From positions 1 through 43,144 of the forward strand of contig JAIORV010000082.1 of assembly GCA_021107945.1 (NCBI GenBank): a stretch of DNA of 43,144 bases, written 5' to 3'. A program made the translations under genes and the position numbers. Shown piece after piece: positions 32,481-40,868 of the stretch. Each line of letters starts with the position of its first letter. Position 1 is the first letter of the stretch. Below the pieces are notes generated by a model. It had not been told where the DNA came from, searched no databases, and saw only the letters and a program-made list of their open reading frames with translations. Source of the stretch: Vulcanimicrobiota bacterium. GTDB lineage: Bacteria > Vulcanimicrobiota > JAJTBE01.

Positions 32481-33452
32481 TTATTCTCCGTTTACCCTCT
32501 TTTCCATTTCGCCATGTACGAGATGCTTTATTGACGGCCAGCATGAAATCGGTGGCGGGTTCAGTGCATACTCAATTGCGACGGCGGACATTTTATCCAG
32601 AATCCATTCGTAATAGTGAGGCGTTACAACATCTGGTCTCGAGTCGGGAACCTGGTTGCAAAAATCTATAGCATAGGGAACGCCGTCTTCAATTGCGAAT
32701 TCCACGGAGTTCATATCATAATCCAGCACCTCACAAAGTTTAATCGCCTGATTTACAACAATCTTACCCATTTCCGGTGAAAGATGCTCATGATCCACGA
32801 TATAAGCCGCCTGCGACGGGTCTTCCTTATGTCCGGGATTATACCTGATTGGCATGACATACTTCTTGCCATATACAAGCACCCGTACATATTGCTGGAA
32901 ATTGATGAATTCCTGTAGGGTCATGACCGTAGTCCCCGATTTGTCATATGCGTCCATAAGCTCATCCATATCATGAACGATATAGACATCTCTCCACCCT
33001 CCACCTTCCGAGGGTTTTAATACGGCAGGAAATCCCCCCACTTGCTCGATAATCTCTTCCCACTTCAAGGGGAATTCCAGGTTTTCAAGATCCGAATCCT
33101 CGAATCCTTTGGGGTGATCTTTTGTGGGAATTAAAACCGTGCGTGGAACTTTGACCCCAATTTTCCGGGCGACTCCGTATGCAAAATATTTCTCCAGGAA
33201 AAATCTGAAGGGATTGTTGATTACATATGTGCCGTTTAAAAAGGCGTTTCTTGTATAATCGCGAAAATAGGGCAGGCAGTGGGAAATCCTGTCGATAATA
33301 ACATCATAGGAGCATTTTTCGCCTGCGCCAACCGCTCCCGTCTTTATCATCTCCGCCCGTACACCCTTTATATTTTTTTTGTTAATGGTTTCAATGAGAT
33401 CATACGGAAAAGGTCCCTCCGTTCCGTGAAGTATTCCTACAAGTTTGCCCAT
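32481..33452 (-). CDS. ATP-grasp family ligase (RimK-like)
   Basis: This 323-residue protein has an ATP-grasp core. KIGVKVPRTVLIP near 103 and GGFPAVLKPSEGGGWRDVYIV near 145 form the ATP-binding Lys and glycine loop. LQEFINFQQYVRVLVYGKK near 185 and MNSVEFAIEDGVPYAIDFCNQVP near 255 supply acidic and Asn/Asp metal ligands. It should ligate a carboxylate to an amine or thiol, but the substrate is not evident. Start ATG 33452 has AAAGGAAG upstream; the longer frame to 33476 lacks that. It is the first gene of the ATP-grasp > pdxT > yjbQ > SAM hydrolase operon, which suggests a peptide- or cofactor-like product. Confidence 0.82.
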   Translation of the reverse strand: MGKLVGILHGTEGPFPYDLIETINKKNIKGVRAEMIKTGAVGAGEKCSYDVIIDRISHCLPYFRDYTRNAFLNGTYVINNPFRFFLEKYFAYGVARKIGVKVPRTVLIPTKDHPKGFEDSDLENLEFPLKWEEIIEQVGGFPAVLKPSEGGGWRDVYIVHDMDELMDAYDKSGTTVMTLQEFINFQQYVRVLVYGKKYVMPIRYNPGHKEDPSQAAYIVDHEHLSPEMGKIVVNQAIKLCEVLDYDMNSVEFAIEDGVPYAIDFCNQVPDSRPDVVTPHYYEWILDKMSAVAIEYALNPPPISCWPSIKHLVHGEMEKRVNGE

Positions 33453-33815
33453 ATCTACTTCCTTTCTGAGTCTCACTATAAACTAAGCTCCGATTTATAT
33501 GTGGAATTATCAATCAAATAGTACACCATAAGATAGTTTTTGTGCAAGTGGATATCCATAATTCCAATAACTATTCACCACAAAGAAGCAAAGCGCGCAA
33601 AGAAAATTATTTTTAACCTCTGTGGTCTCTGTGTCCTCTGTGGTGAAAAAATAAATTCCTCATCATTCCTCACAATACGTTTATCGGGACGAGGATGTCC
33701 CTCCTACACATCCGGCATTCGCAATCCATCCTTCATCAGTATAATTTCCTTAAAAAACTCCGTGTTCTCCGTGGCTTCGTGGTGAAAAAAAAATGTCACT
33801 AATAACTGAAAAAGC
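33453..33815. repeat. Gene-less stretch composed of interspersed repeats
   Basis: A TAACTATTCACCACAAAG element starts at 33566 and runs, with its inverted CTCTGTGGT half, to about 33650. CGTTTATCGGGACGAGGATG (from 33678) is the reverse of the palindrome at 5083-5114. CCGTGTTCTCCGTGGCTTCG (about 33760) matches 30581. No gene is supported. Confidence 0.7.
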
Positions 33816-35612
33816 CTACTTCTCAACCCTCGTAACATCAAACATACCCTCGGGACCTACAAGCAAAGCTTTCTTGATATTACCCGATTTATCGACCTCG
33901 AAAAACAAAGTTCTGTCGGGAAGATTTTCTATCTCGAAGCGATACTTCCTGACGGGTACCACCTTCATTGTCAGGTCGCCGGGGAATGTGACGTTCAGGT
34001 TATCGTTTTTAAACCATATTTTCAGGGGCTGCCCACGGAGTTCATAATTACCGATGAACTTTTTCAGATATCCCTTTGTTTTCAGTTCTTTCGAAGGCTT
34101 TTTCTTGAATGAAATCGGATCTATTCCGGACTCAAGGGGCGTGGATAATGAGCATATATACCCGTCTATATCAGTGTGGAATTGAATTGCTATGGGTATT
34201 TCTCCCTTTCCTTTATTCTGAAAAACATCATAGTGGTAATGCTCAAGGTCCAAGTCTATGAAGTGGAATTTACCCCCAAGCTTGTTTCCTTTTTTCACGA
34301 CTTTCACAACGCCGTAACCGGGATTTTCATACTCGCCTACATAATCTTCCAGAGGATGCGACGGTTTGGTGTTTTTCATCTTGCATGGATCCTCTTTTTT
34401 CTTTCCCTGCTCTTTTACAATCTTTTTAGCAGCTTCCATCATTTTAGACAACCTGTCATTCCAATCGATGGGCTTGAGCTTCAGCAAGTTGTCAAACACC
34501 CTGTAAGCTATCGCTTCCGAGCCCATATGCTGACCGTAGTTCAAGTTTGTAAGAATAACAACTCCCATTTTATCTTCCGGCATCAGGCATATAAGGGCGT
34601 AAAATCCGTCAATTCCACCGTTATGCCATACGAGATTGTGATTGCGATAGTCCTGAACCAGCCAGGCAAATCCGTAGAATTTATCGCCAAGCTCGGAAAA
34701 TCTCTTCTTTCCCGGAATCGGTATTTGTGGCGAATGCATCAGGTCAAGGTTTGATTTTGATATGAATTGCTTCCCGTCAACTTTACCGTCGCCGGTGTGA
34801 AGTTTTAGCCATTTTGCCATTTCATTTACACTTGCGTTTATTGATCCCGCTGGACCTATGGCATCCAGGCTCCTGTATGGGATCAGCTTTACCTTCTCAT
34901 CAATAATCTTATAGGCAAGTGCGTGATCCGGGCTTTTCTTCATCTCCTCCACGGAGAAGCTGCAATTTTTCATACCCAGGGGCGTGAAGATCCTCTCATC
35001 CACGAACTCCTCCCACGTGCCGTTTGAAAGCTTACCCACAAGATAGCCGGCGGTCATGTACATCTGGTTGTTATACTGCCATTTATTCCTGAAACTTGCA
35101 CTGGGCTCCAGATATTTCAGGTGATCATATATCTGTTTCCTGGAATAATCCGTGCCGTACCAGCTCAGGGAGTGCCGGGGAAGTCCCGTCCTGTGAAGAA
35201 GAAGGTCTTTCACCGTCGCCTCTTTTGTCGCCATGGGATCGTAAAGCTTGAAATCGGAGAGGTACTTGATAATGGGCGTATCCCACTTGAGCTTTCCCTC
35301 ATCCACCAGCAGCCCGGCGCACATTGAAGTGAATGCTTTTGATGTCGAGCCTATCGCAAAAAGCGTGTCGGGAGTCACCTTGAGATTTTTCTCCACATCC
35401 CTGTATCCAAATCCTTTTGCATAGACAACCTTGCCGTCTTTCACCACGGCAATGGCAAGCCCGGGGATTTTCCAGTCCTTCATTGTTTTCTCGATGTAAG
35501 AGTCAAGGTCTTTCAGCTCCGCCGATGTTTTAACAGTTTCCGCCGTTGCAATCGAGAAAGACAAAAGAAGAATAAGTGATACCAACAGTGTGATTCTTGA
35601 AATTTTCCTCAT
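33816..35612 (-). CDS. Serine beta-lactamase-like hydrolase (S12 family), copy 1
   Basis: This 598-residue exported protein has a signal peptide of about 24 residues (ending ATA). Residues 33-400 are a class C/S12 fold: nucleophile box Ser89-x-x-Lys92 (STSK), Tyr180-x-Asn182, and His330-Asn-Gly-Gly in place of KTG. Two beta-rich segments to the C-terminus (GEYENPGYG, then GNYELRGQPLKIW) look like DUF3471-type appendages. All catalytic motifs are intact; likely substrates are D-amino acid peptides, esters or beta-lactam-like bonds. ATG 35612 has AGGAGGGAG just upstream. Its tandem paralogue lies upstream. The longer frame to 35762 translates repeat DNA. Confidence 0.87.
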   Translation of the reverse strand: MRKISRITLLVSLILLLSFSIATAETVKTSAELKDLDSYIEKTMKDWKIPGLAIAVVKDGKVVYAKGFGYRDVEKNLKVTPDTLFAIGSTSKAFTSMCAGLLVDEGKLKWDTPIIKYLSDFKLYDPMATKEATVKDLLLHRTGLPRHSLSWYGTDYSRKQIYDHLKYLEPSASFRNKWQYNNQMYMTAGYLVGKLSNGTWEEFVDERIFTPLGMKNCSFSVEEMKKSPDHALAYKIIDEKVKLIPYRSLDAIGPAGSINASVNEMAKWLKLHTGDGKVDGKQFISKSNLDLMHSPQIPIPGKKRFSELGDKFYGFAWLVQDYRNHNLVWHNGGIDGFYALICLMPEDKMGVVILTNLNYGQHMGSEAIAYRVFDNLLKLKPIDWNDRLSKMMEAAKKIVKEQGKKKEDPCKMKNTKPSHPLEDYVGEYENPGYGVVKVVKKGNKLGGKFHFIDLDLEHYHYDVFQNKGKGEIPIAIQFHTDIDGYICSLSTPLESGIDPISFKKKPSKELKTKGYLKKFIGNYELRGQPLKIWFKNDNLNVTFPGDLTMKVVPVRKYRFEIENLPDRTLFFEVDKSGNIKKALLVGPEGMFDVTRVEK

Positions 35613-35712
35613 TATTTCTCCCTCCTTATAGTTTTTATTGTTTTTTTCAACGCAGAGATCGCGGAGTTCGCAGAGATTTTTAAGGTTAAACCACGAAGGC
35701 ACGAAGGACACG
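35527..35712 (-). repeat. Duplicated 5' region of the beta-lactamase-like pair, copy 1
   Basis: This block covers the first 29 codons of copy 1, its ribosome site and 100 bases upstream. It is almost identical to 37680-37862, with a handful of substitutions and a 3-base indel next to the start codon. The rest of the two genes is far more diverged. Confidence 0.85.
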
Positions 35713-35965
35713 AAGAAAAATATCGAATAAGTGTTATTTACCACAGAAAACACAGAGTACACGGAGGATAAATTTTATATGAGGAACTTCCCCCCGCTTG
35801 CGGGGGGATTGAGGGGGGACTAATCCATCCTCCGTAATCCGCTATCCGTCCTCCAGCCTCCGTTTTCCGTTTTCTGTTATCCCTTTATCGGGACGGGGAC
35901 GTCCCTCCTACAGATCTGACCTCCGTCCTCCATTCTCCGGCTTCCGCAATCCAGATTTTGTTCTC
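35713..35965. repeat. Repeat-filled gap between the two hydrolase genes
   Basis: No gene is seen. CACAGAAAACACAGAG (about 35741), a CCCCCCGC/GCGGGGGG hairpin (about 35790), CCGTAATCCGCTATCCGTCC-type polypyrimidine repeats (35830-35880) and a TTTATCGGGACGGGGACGTCC palindrome member (35883) follow one another. With 35613-35712 it makes a 353-base interval without genes. Confidence 0.65.
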
Positions 35966-37765
35966 TTAATCTCCAGATTTTTTGAAATACAAAGATCCTC
36001 CGGCCGTTATAATCACGCCTCCCGTTACATTTCCAGATTTATCAATATTGAACCTCAGTCGCTGATCGGGCGCCTTCTTAATCCTGAACCTGTTTCTTGT
36101 CACAGGCTCGATTTCATACTTGCCCCTGCCAGGAAAATCAACCCAGAGGCTTTTGTTTTCCAATCTCACGGTTATCCTATTACCCGCCATCATGTAATCA
36201 CCGACGTATTTTGACAGGTATTCAGCCATCTTCAAATCGGGAGACGGGATCCTTTCAAATTTCACAGGAAATCCCACATTTATCGTCAGGGAGTCAATAT
36301 CCCCATGCACATCGGCATGATACTGCAGTTTCAGGTTCGTAAAATTGACAGATCCCACTATATCCCGTGATATCAACAGGAATGTGTCGTAATGGTAATG
36401 GTGGAGGTCAAATATGAAGCTATGGAATTTCCCGGAAAGCTTTTTCTTCTTTTGCCTTATTGAAATTTTACCGTACCCGGGGTTTACAAAATCACCTGAA
36501 TAATCGGCAATCGGATGGGATGGGCTTGTTTTCTTCAGCCTTGCCGGATCATCTTTAACCGTTTTTTTAATCTTTCCGTAATCCTTACCTCCTATAGCCT
36601 TTAAATACCTCCCATTCCAATCAATGGGATCGAGCTTAAGTAACTTATCAAAAACCCTGTATGTGATTATATTAGGAAGCCTGTTTTGTGTGAAGTCCAA
36701 TGATGACAAGACGACAACACCGATTTTTTTACCGGGCATGAATGAAATGCCGGAATGGAAGCCGTCAACGGATCCTGTTCCTGTGATAATCCGGTTTCCC
36801 CTGTATTCGAGAGCCGCCAGACCGGGGCATGCAAATACATCGCCAATCTTACCGCCGGATCCACTCTCGATGATAATTTGAGGAGTACGCAACATTTTAA
36901 CGCTTTCCGGGGAAATTATCCGATTTTGTCCAACTTTTCCCATATTTATATGCAGAAGCAGGTATTTTGCCATATCATTCGCGCTGGAGTTGATTGAGCC
37001 GCATGGACCCATCTCATCAAAGCTCCTGAACTGGATTTCTTTTGCTTTTCCGTCCTTTATGCAATATGGCAGGGAGTAATCCGGCGATTTCTTTATTTCC
37101 TCAATTAAAAGACTGCTATTCTCCATGCCAAGAGGACTGAAGATCCTTTCCCTTACAAAATCCTCCCATGTCCCGCCTGAAACCTTTCCCACAAGGTACC
37201 CCGTCGTCATGTACATCAGATTGCTATACAGATATTCCTCCCGGAAGCTCCCTCCGAATTCCAGGAATCTAAGTTTTTCATATATCTCCCGCCGGGTTAA
37301 ATCCGCCCCATACCACATACATGGATGTCCCATCATCCCGGTTCTGTGAAGGAGGAGATCCAACGGTGTGGATTCCTGTGTGGCAACGGGATCCTTTAGC
37401 CTGAAGTCGGGGAGGTAACTTATAACGGGCTTGTTCCATTCCAGTTTACCGTCATCCACCATGAGCCCGACGCACAGGGCGGTGAACGATTTTGTAACAG
37501 AGCCTATGGGGAAAACGGTATCCGGAGCAACCTTCAATTTCCTCTTTACATCCCTGTAACCGAACCCTTTTATATATATGATCTTCCCGTCTTTCACAAT
37601 CGCAATGGAAAGCCCGGGTACTTTCCAGTCTTTCATTACCTTCTCTATATAGGAGTCAAGGTCTTTCAACTCCGCCGGTGTTTTAACAGTATCCGCCGTT
37701 GCAATCGAGAAAGACAAAAGAAGAATAAGTGATACCAACAATGTGATTCTTGAAATTTTTCTCAT
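35966..37765 (-). CDS. Serine beta-lactamase-like hydrolase paralogue with altered HxG motif
   Basis: This 599-residue tandem paralogue of the downstream gene has the same signal peptide and layout. Ser89-x-x-Lys92 (SVTK) and Tyr180-Ser-Asn182 are kept. The His-Asn-Gly-Gly motif of copy 1 is replaced by Gly329-Thr-Gly-Ser in an otherwise aligned stretch (followed by VDGF against IDGF). Loss of the His or Lys that normally stabilises the oxyanion side suggests altered or lost hydrolysis, possibly ligand binding only. The C-terminal beta appendages are present. ATG 37765 has AGGAGGGG five bases upstream. The extension to 37861 is repeat DNA. Confidence 0.83.
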   Translation of the reverse strand: MRKISRITLLVSLILLLSFSIATADTVKTPAELKDLDSYIEKVMKDWKVPGLSIAIVKDGKIIYIKGFGYRDVKRKLKVAPDTVFPIGSVTKSFTALCVGLMVDDGKLEWNKPVISYLPDFRLKDPVATQESTPLDLLLHRTGMMGHPCMWYGADLTRREIYEKLRFLEFGGSFREEYLYSNLMYMTTGYLVGKVSGGTWEDFVRERIFSPLGMENSSLLIEEIKKSPDYSLPYCIKDGKAKEIQFRSFDEMGPCGSINSSANDMAKYLLLHINMGKVGQNRIISPESVKMLRTPQIIIESGSGGKIGDVFACPGLAALEYRGNRIITGTGSVDGFHSGISFMPGKKIGVVVLSSLDFTQNRLPNIITYRVFDKLLKLDPIDWNGRYLKAIGGKDYGKIKKTVKDDPARLKKTSPSHPIADYSGDFVNPGYGKISIRQKKKKLSGKFHSFIFDLHHYHYDTFLLISRDIVGSVNFTNLKLQYHADVHGDIDSLTINVGFPVKFERIPSPDLKMAEYLSKYVGDYMMAGNRITVRLENKSLWVDFPGRGKYEIEPVTRNRFRIKKAPDQRLRFNIDKSGNVTGGVIITAGGSLYFKKSGD

Positions 37766-37862
37766 TTTCCCCTCCTTATAGTTTTTATTGTTTTTTTCAA
37801 CGCAGAGATCGCGGAGTTCGTAGAGATTTTTAAGGTTAAACCACGAAGGCACGAAGGACACG
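37680..37862 (-). repeat. Duplicated 5' region of the beta-lactamase-like pair, copy 2
   Basis: Near-identical partner of 35527-35712: signal-peptide codons, ribosome site, leader and adjoining CACGAAGGCACGAAGGACAC repeat. Such local similarity beside diverged mature domains points to gene conversion or a recent promoter/leader exchange. CTTCGTG repeats continue to 37910. Confidence 0.85.
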
Positions 37863-37926
37863 GAGTTTTTTTAGATTCTTCGTGAACTTCGCGTCTTCGT
37901 GGTGAACACATGTTTTTTCGACAGTC

Positions 37927-39144
37927 TCACCTCTGACCTCCGTTATCCGTCATCCGTTTATATATTACAAATGTAAGCTGGTCCTGGAATTCTTCTATCT
38001 CCATCTCCGGGTTTCCATTTTCCTCCAGGAGCTTGATCGCCCTGGGAATGCCCTGTCCCAATTGCTCAACAAGGCCGGCGTCGTATAGAAATTTCATAAT
38101 TACAGGGTTCCTGTGATACGCAATCCCGAGCTTCATGCCCTCTTTGGTGATTGTATTTGGTATTCTCCCCGGGCTTGTTATCTCTATCCTGTCATCAAAA
38201 ATCCAGACATATATCTTGCTTCCCATTATTGTATAATCCCTGTGGGCAAAGGCATTTACAACTATTTCCCTGAGGGCGTCGAGGGGATAATCATACAGAT
38301 CTTTTCTCCTGACACCGTTTATGACCATTTCATGCCTGTTTGCAATGTAAAGGTAATTCATAGTATTCTCAATATTCCGGAGAATCCCTGACTCGAAAAC
38401 CTTGTGGTTAACTTTTTCGTCGGACTTTTCCCTGCCGCTTACATGAATCACTCTCACTCCCGCCTGAGGCAAGAAACTAGAGACATTTTCACCGAATAAA
38501 AGCAGACCCGCAATTGTGGGGGATTTTGTCTCCCTGTCGATCAGGTCAAGATTTGAAAGAACATTCTCAACTTCATCAAAAGACTTTCTTCTGAGATCGA
38601 TTTTTCTGAACTTCTCGAAATACTGTTCAAGGAATCCCCGTTCGAAGTCATCAAACCGGGAATTTGAAACGGGAATGATCTCATAATGTATGTTTTTTGA
38701 GGACTGGAACAACCTTTGTAATTCATCTCTATCGGTAATTTCTTTCGTCTGTGCTCCGTACCTGTTGTAAAATACCTTCACCGTTTGCCTTTTTCCGTCA
38801 ATAGTTACTCTTTCCTCGATAAAATATGGCTTGTTATATCCGTTCTCTATTTCAATAATACCCACTCTTTTATTGCCGATTACAATCTCATAATATGACG
38901 GGTTTATCCTTGGCATTATGAGATCGGTACACAAGTTGAATATTCTGTCGTTGTTATCATCCCTCGTCATTCCGACGATATTCCCATTATCATCGACTCC
39001 CAGCAATATTATTCCGCCCCTGTGATTGGAAAACGCTATCATCTCACGGGTAAGTCTCTTATTGGAAACCGTATCTTCTTTGAATTCAATATACGAGTTC
39101 TCTCCATTCTTTATGAGTTCAAGTATATCTCTCTCTTTAAGCAA
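37927..39144 (-). CDS. AlbA_2/Schlafen-type ATP-binding regulator
   Basis: This 405-residue protein has an AlbA_2 (divergent AAA_4) domain at about residues 8-125: SYIEFKEDTVSNKRLTREMIAFSNHRGGIILLGVDDNG. A GHKL-like HATPase_c_4 region follows at about 265-390 (PLDALREIVVNAFAHRDYTIMGS, then DDRIEITSPGRIPN, then GLVEQLGQGIPRA). Proteins of this layout are usually called ATP-dependent transcriptional regulators, and some occur in defence contexts. TTG 39144 is the start (GGGAGG seven bases upstream); the frame to GTG 39189 overlaps a repeat. It is upstream of the hydrolase pair but separated by repeats, so a shared role is not shown. Confidence 0.83.
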   Translation of the reverse strand: MLKERDILELIKNGENSYIEFKEDTVSNKRLTREMIAFSNHRGGIILLGVDDNGNIVGMTRDDNNDRIFNLCTDLIMPRINPSYYEIVIGNKRVGIIEIENGYNKPYFIEERVTIDGKRQTVKVFYNRYGAQTKEITDRDELQRLFQSSKNIHYEIIPVSNSRFDDFERGFLEQYFEKFRKIDLRRKSFDEVENVLSNLDLIDRETKSPTIAGLLLFGENVSSFLPQAGVRVIHVSGREKSDEKVNHKVFESGILRNIENTMNYLYIANRHEMVINGVRRKDLYDYPLDALREIVVNAFAHRDYTIMGSKIYVWIFDDRIEITSPGRIPNTITKEGMKLGIAYHRNPVIMKFLYDAGLVEQLGQGIPRAIKLLEENGNPEMEIEEFQDQLTFVIYKRMTDNGGQR

Positions 39145-39164
39145 GGCATTTCCTCCCCTTTCAG

Positions 39165-39265
39165 GATTGTAATTATTCAGACACCCCACAACTTGTGTAG
39201 AGGCTGGTCTCCCGACCAGCCTCGAAACGGCATGAAATCGGGGTCAGGGAACACCTCCTACAGGA
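39165..39265. repeat. Palindromic element of the TAACTATTCAGACC family
   Basis: TAATTATTCAGACACCCC is followed by AGGCTGGTCTCCCGACCAGCCT and CGAAACGGCATGAAATCGGG, then CACCTCCTACAGGA. The AGGCTGG/CCAGCCT palindrome and ATGAAATCG block are shared with 16105-16131. It fills the gap before the helical gene's stop. Confidence 0.7.
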
Positions 39266-39282
39266 TAGGATTGAATACATAC

Positions 39283-39921
39283 TCAGGATTTACCCATGAG
39301 ATCCGCGATTACCCTGGCGGCAAGTATTCCATCAAAAAAAGTAAGCATGAGGTATTTTACAACAAGTTGAATATTCCCCTGTGCAAGGTCTTTGAGTAAT
39401 ATGGAGTTGGTGAGGAAAAGCTCCCTGTATGCTTTTTCAAAATGGCTTATCAGATGAGTCTCACGGTCTATTTTCTCAATCATCCCCGTTTCCTTGTTAC
39501 GCATCCTGATTAAAAACACACGTTTGAAAACCTCAAGCAGATCCATGTCCTCGTAATCGAATATGTCAAAACCTTCCGTAACCTTTAAAAATGCGCGTCC
39601 GAGGAGAAACCCGTCAAGAAAATTATTGGACATCTGCATGTAAAGATAAAGCCTTAACATCAGCATTTTTTCAGCTTCCAGGGGCAATTCTATAATAATC
39701 TGCGCCACGCTGTCATTTATGAGATGGTTGCTAATCAAAATCAATAAAGCTATCAGATTTTTGTGAATTTTTATATTGCCGGTGTTATATTTCAGGAATT
39801 CATCAATAATCCGGATTGACTGCCGGTTTGTTGCAATATCCCTGCGAAGAAGGTGCCCCTTGCGTTTTGTAATTTCATCCAGTTCCCGTTGTATTTTTTC
39901 AGAGAGTTTATCTTCATCCAT
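39283..39921 (-). CDS. Uncharacterised helical protein
   Basis: I do not recognise this 212-residue protein. It is almost entirely helical: a charged N-terminal coil (EDKLSEKIQRELDEITKRKGHLLR), a Leu/Ile-rich middle (LIALLILISNHLIND, then MLMLRLYLYMQMSNNFLDGFLLGRAF), and a C-terminal helix pair. The hydrophobic segments are broken by charges and look like buried rather than membrane helices. ATG 39921 has GGGGTGG upstream; an upstream TTG is possible. It lies 69 bases after the membrane-protein gene on the same strand, so the two may be co-transcribed. No motif gives a function. Confidence 0.65.
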   Translation of the reverse strand: MDEDKLSEKIQRELDEITKRKGHLLRRDIATNRQSIRIIDEFLKYNTGNIKIHKNLIALLILISNHLINDSVAQIIIELPLEAEKMLMLRLYLYMQMSNNFLDGFLLGRAFLKVTEGFDIFDYEDMDLLEVFKRVFLIRMRNKETGMIEKIDRETHLISHFEKAYRELFLTNSILLKDLAQGNIQLVVKYLMLTFFDGILAARVIADLMGKS

Positions 39922-39990
39922 AAATTCCACCCCGGTCAATATTAAAGATTTTACAGCAAAACTCCTTGTGATACGGCAATCCGCTATCCG

Positions 39991-40713
39991 CTATCCTTCC
40001 TCCGTTTTCCCTATTTCCTCATCATCAGGTCTGTAGGGCTCCTCGCGAAGAAGATGGCAAATAAAGAGCTTCAGGAAGAAAACAGGGAGAAACCACTCCA
40101 TACCACGGGGAGATGGGGAAAGCACATAAAAATTAACAACAAGTCCTCCCAGATACATCATCATTGCAACGGGTCTTTGCAGATAGAGGGGTGATTTTAA
40201 TATAATAAGCGCACCTATGATGAGGTAAATATAAGAAATAGCGAAAAAAGACCAATCCATCGATCTGAAGAAATATGCCACAACAAAAAGTTGTACAGCA
40301 TGAATAAGTATAAATTTAATGTGAAATCCAAATCCCACACCTTCCCTGTGCCAGTATCTCTTGGCGGATGATGTGGCGTTGGTAATAACTCCGCCCGTCA
40401 TATCAAGGGCAATTATACTGCCGATAACAAGCTGCGCCATATTCCATCCCAATTTGTTCACAACGGCATAAACGGGAAGAGCTATCGCTGCAATAGTTAC
40501 AAAAAGAATCTGGAGGAATATCTCCATCTTCGTAGCGCCGGGACCCACAAACCGATCAAACGCTCCCGCCAAGCCCTTGCGGGGTTTTGGATAATTCCAA
40601 CTGATTTTCAATTGCCCCTCCTCCTTTGATTGTATTAATTCAGACCGTCCATCGAATTTTTTCCGCAAACCGACTTTTTCCTTTTTCTTCTCCACACACT
40701 CCCGGTTATCCAT
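39991..40713 (-). CDS. Uncharacterised multi-pass membrane protein
   Basis: This 240-residue protein has a charged cytoplasmic N-terminus (about 60 residues) and five or six membrane helices (for example IFLQILFVTIAAIALPVYAVV, split around residue 75, and FISYIYL-type stretches). Between helices 2 and 3 is a striking conserved-looking loop DMTGGVITNATSSAKRYWHREG, with Asp, Asn, Lys, Arg and two His/Arg positions that could form an active site or ion path. A charged tail ends the protein. I believe this loop recurs in uncharacterised Gram-positive membrane proteins, but cannot name a family. The ribosome site before ATG 40713 is weak. It is divergent from the cyclic-DPG-synthetase-like gene. 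Confidence 0.7.
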   Translation of the reverse strand: MDNRECVEKKKEKVGLRKKFDGRSELIQSKEEGQLKISWNYPKPRKGLAGAFDRFVGPGATKMEIFLQILFVTIAAIALPVYAVVNKLGWNMAQLVIGSIIALDMTGGVITNATSSAKRYWHREGVGFGFHIKFILIHAVQLFVVAYFFRSMDWSFFAISYIYLIIGALIILKSPLYLQRPVAMMMYLGGLVVNFYVLSPSPRGMEWFLPVFFLKLFICHLLREEPYRPDDEEIGKTEEG

Positions 40714-40868
40714 GCATTATTGAATCATTATCCACTTCTCAATCCGAAAATTACAATAAAAAAAAGGGTTCCAAAGAAATGTATAACAATAATAGTCCAG
40801 GAGATGCATAGCATTTTCTATTTTTTTCAGAACTTATTAAGAATAACATACAAGAAAGAGGGCATTAT

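Noticed and set aside
35613-35762. 50-residue N-terminal extension of hydrolase copy 1
   Set aside because: It translates CACGAAG repeats; the AGGAGGGAG site and signal peptide fix the start at 35612.
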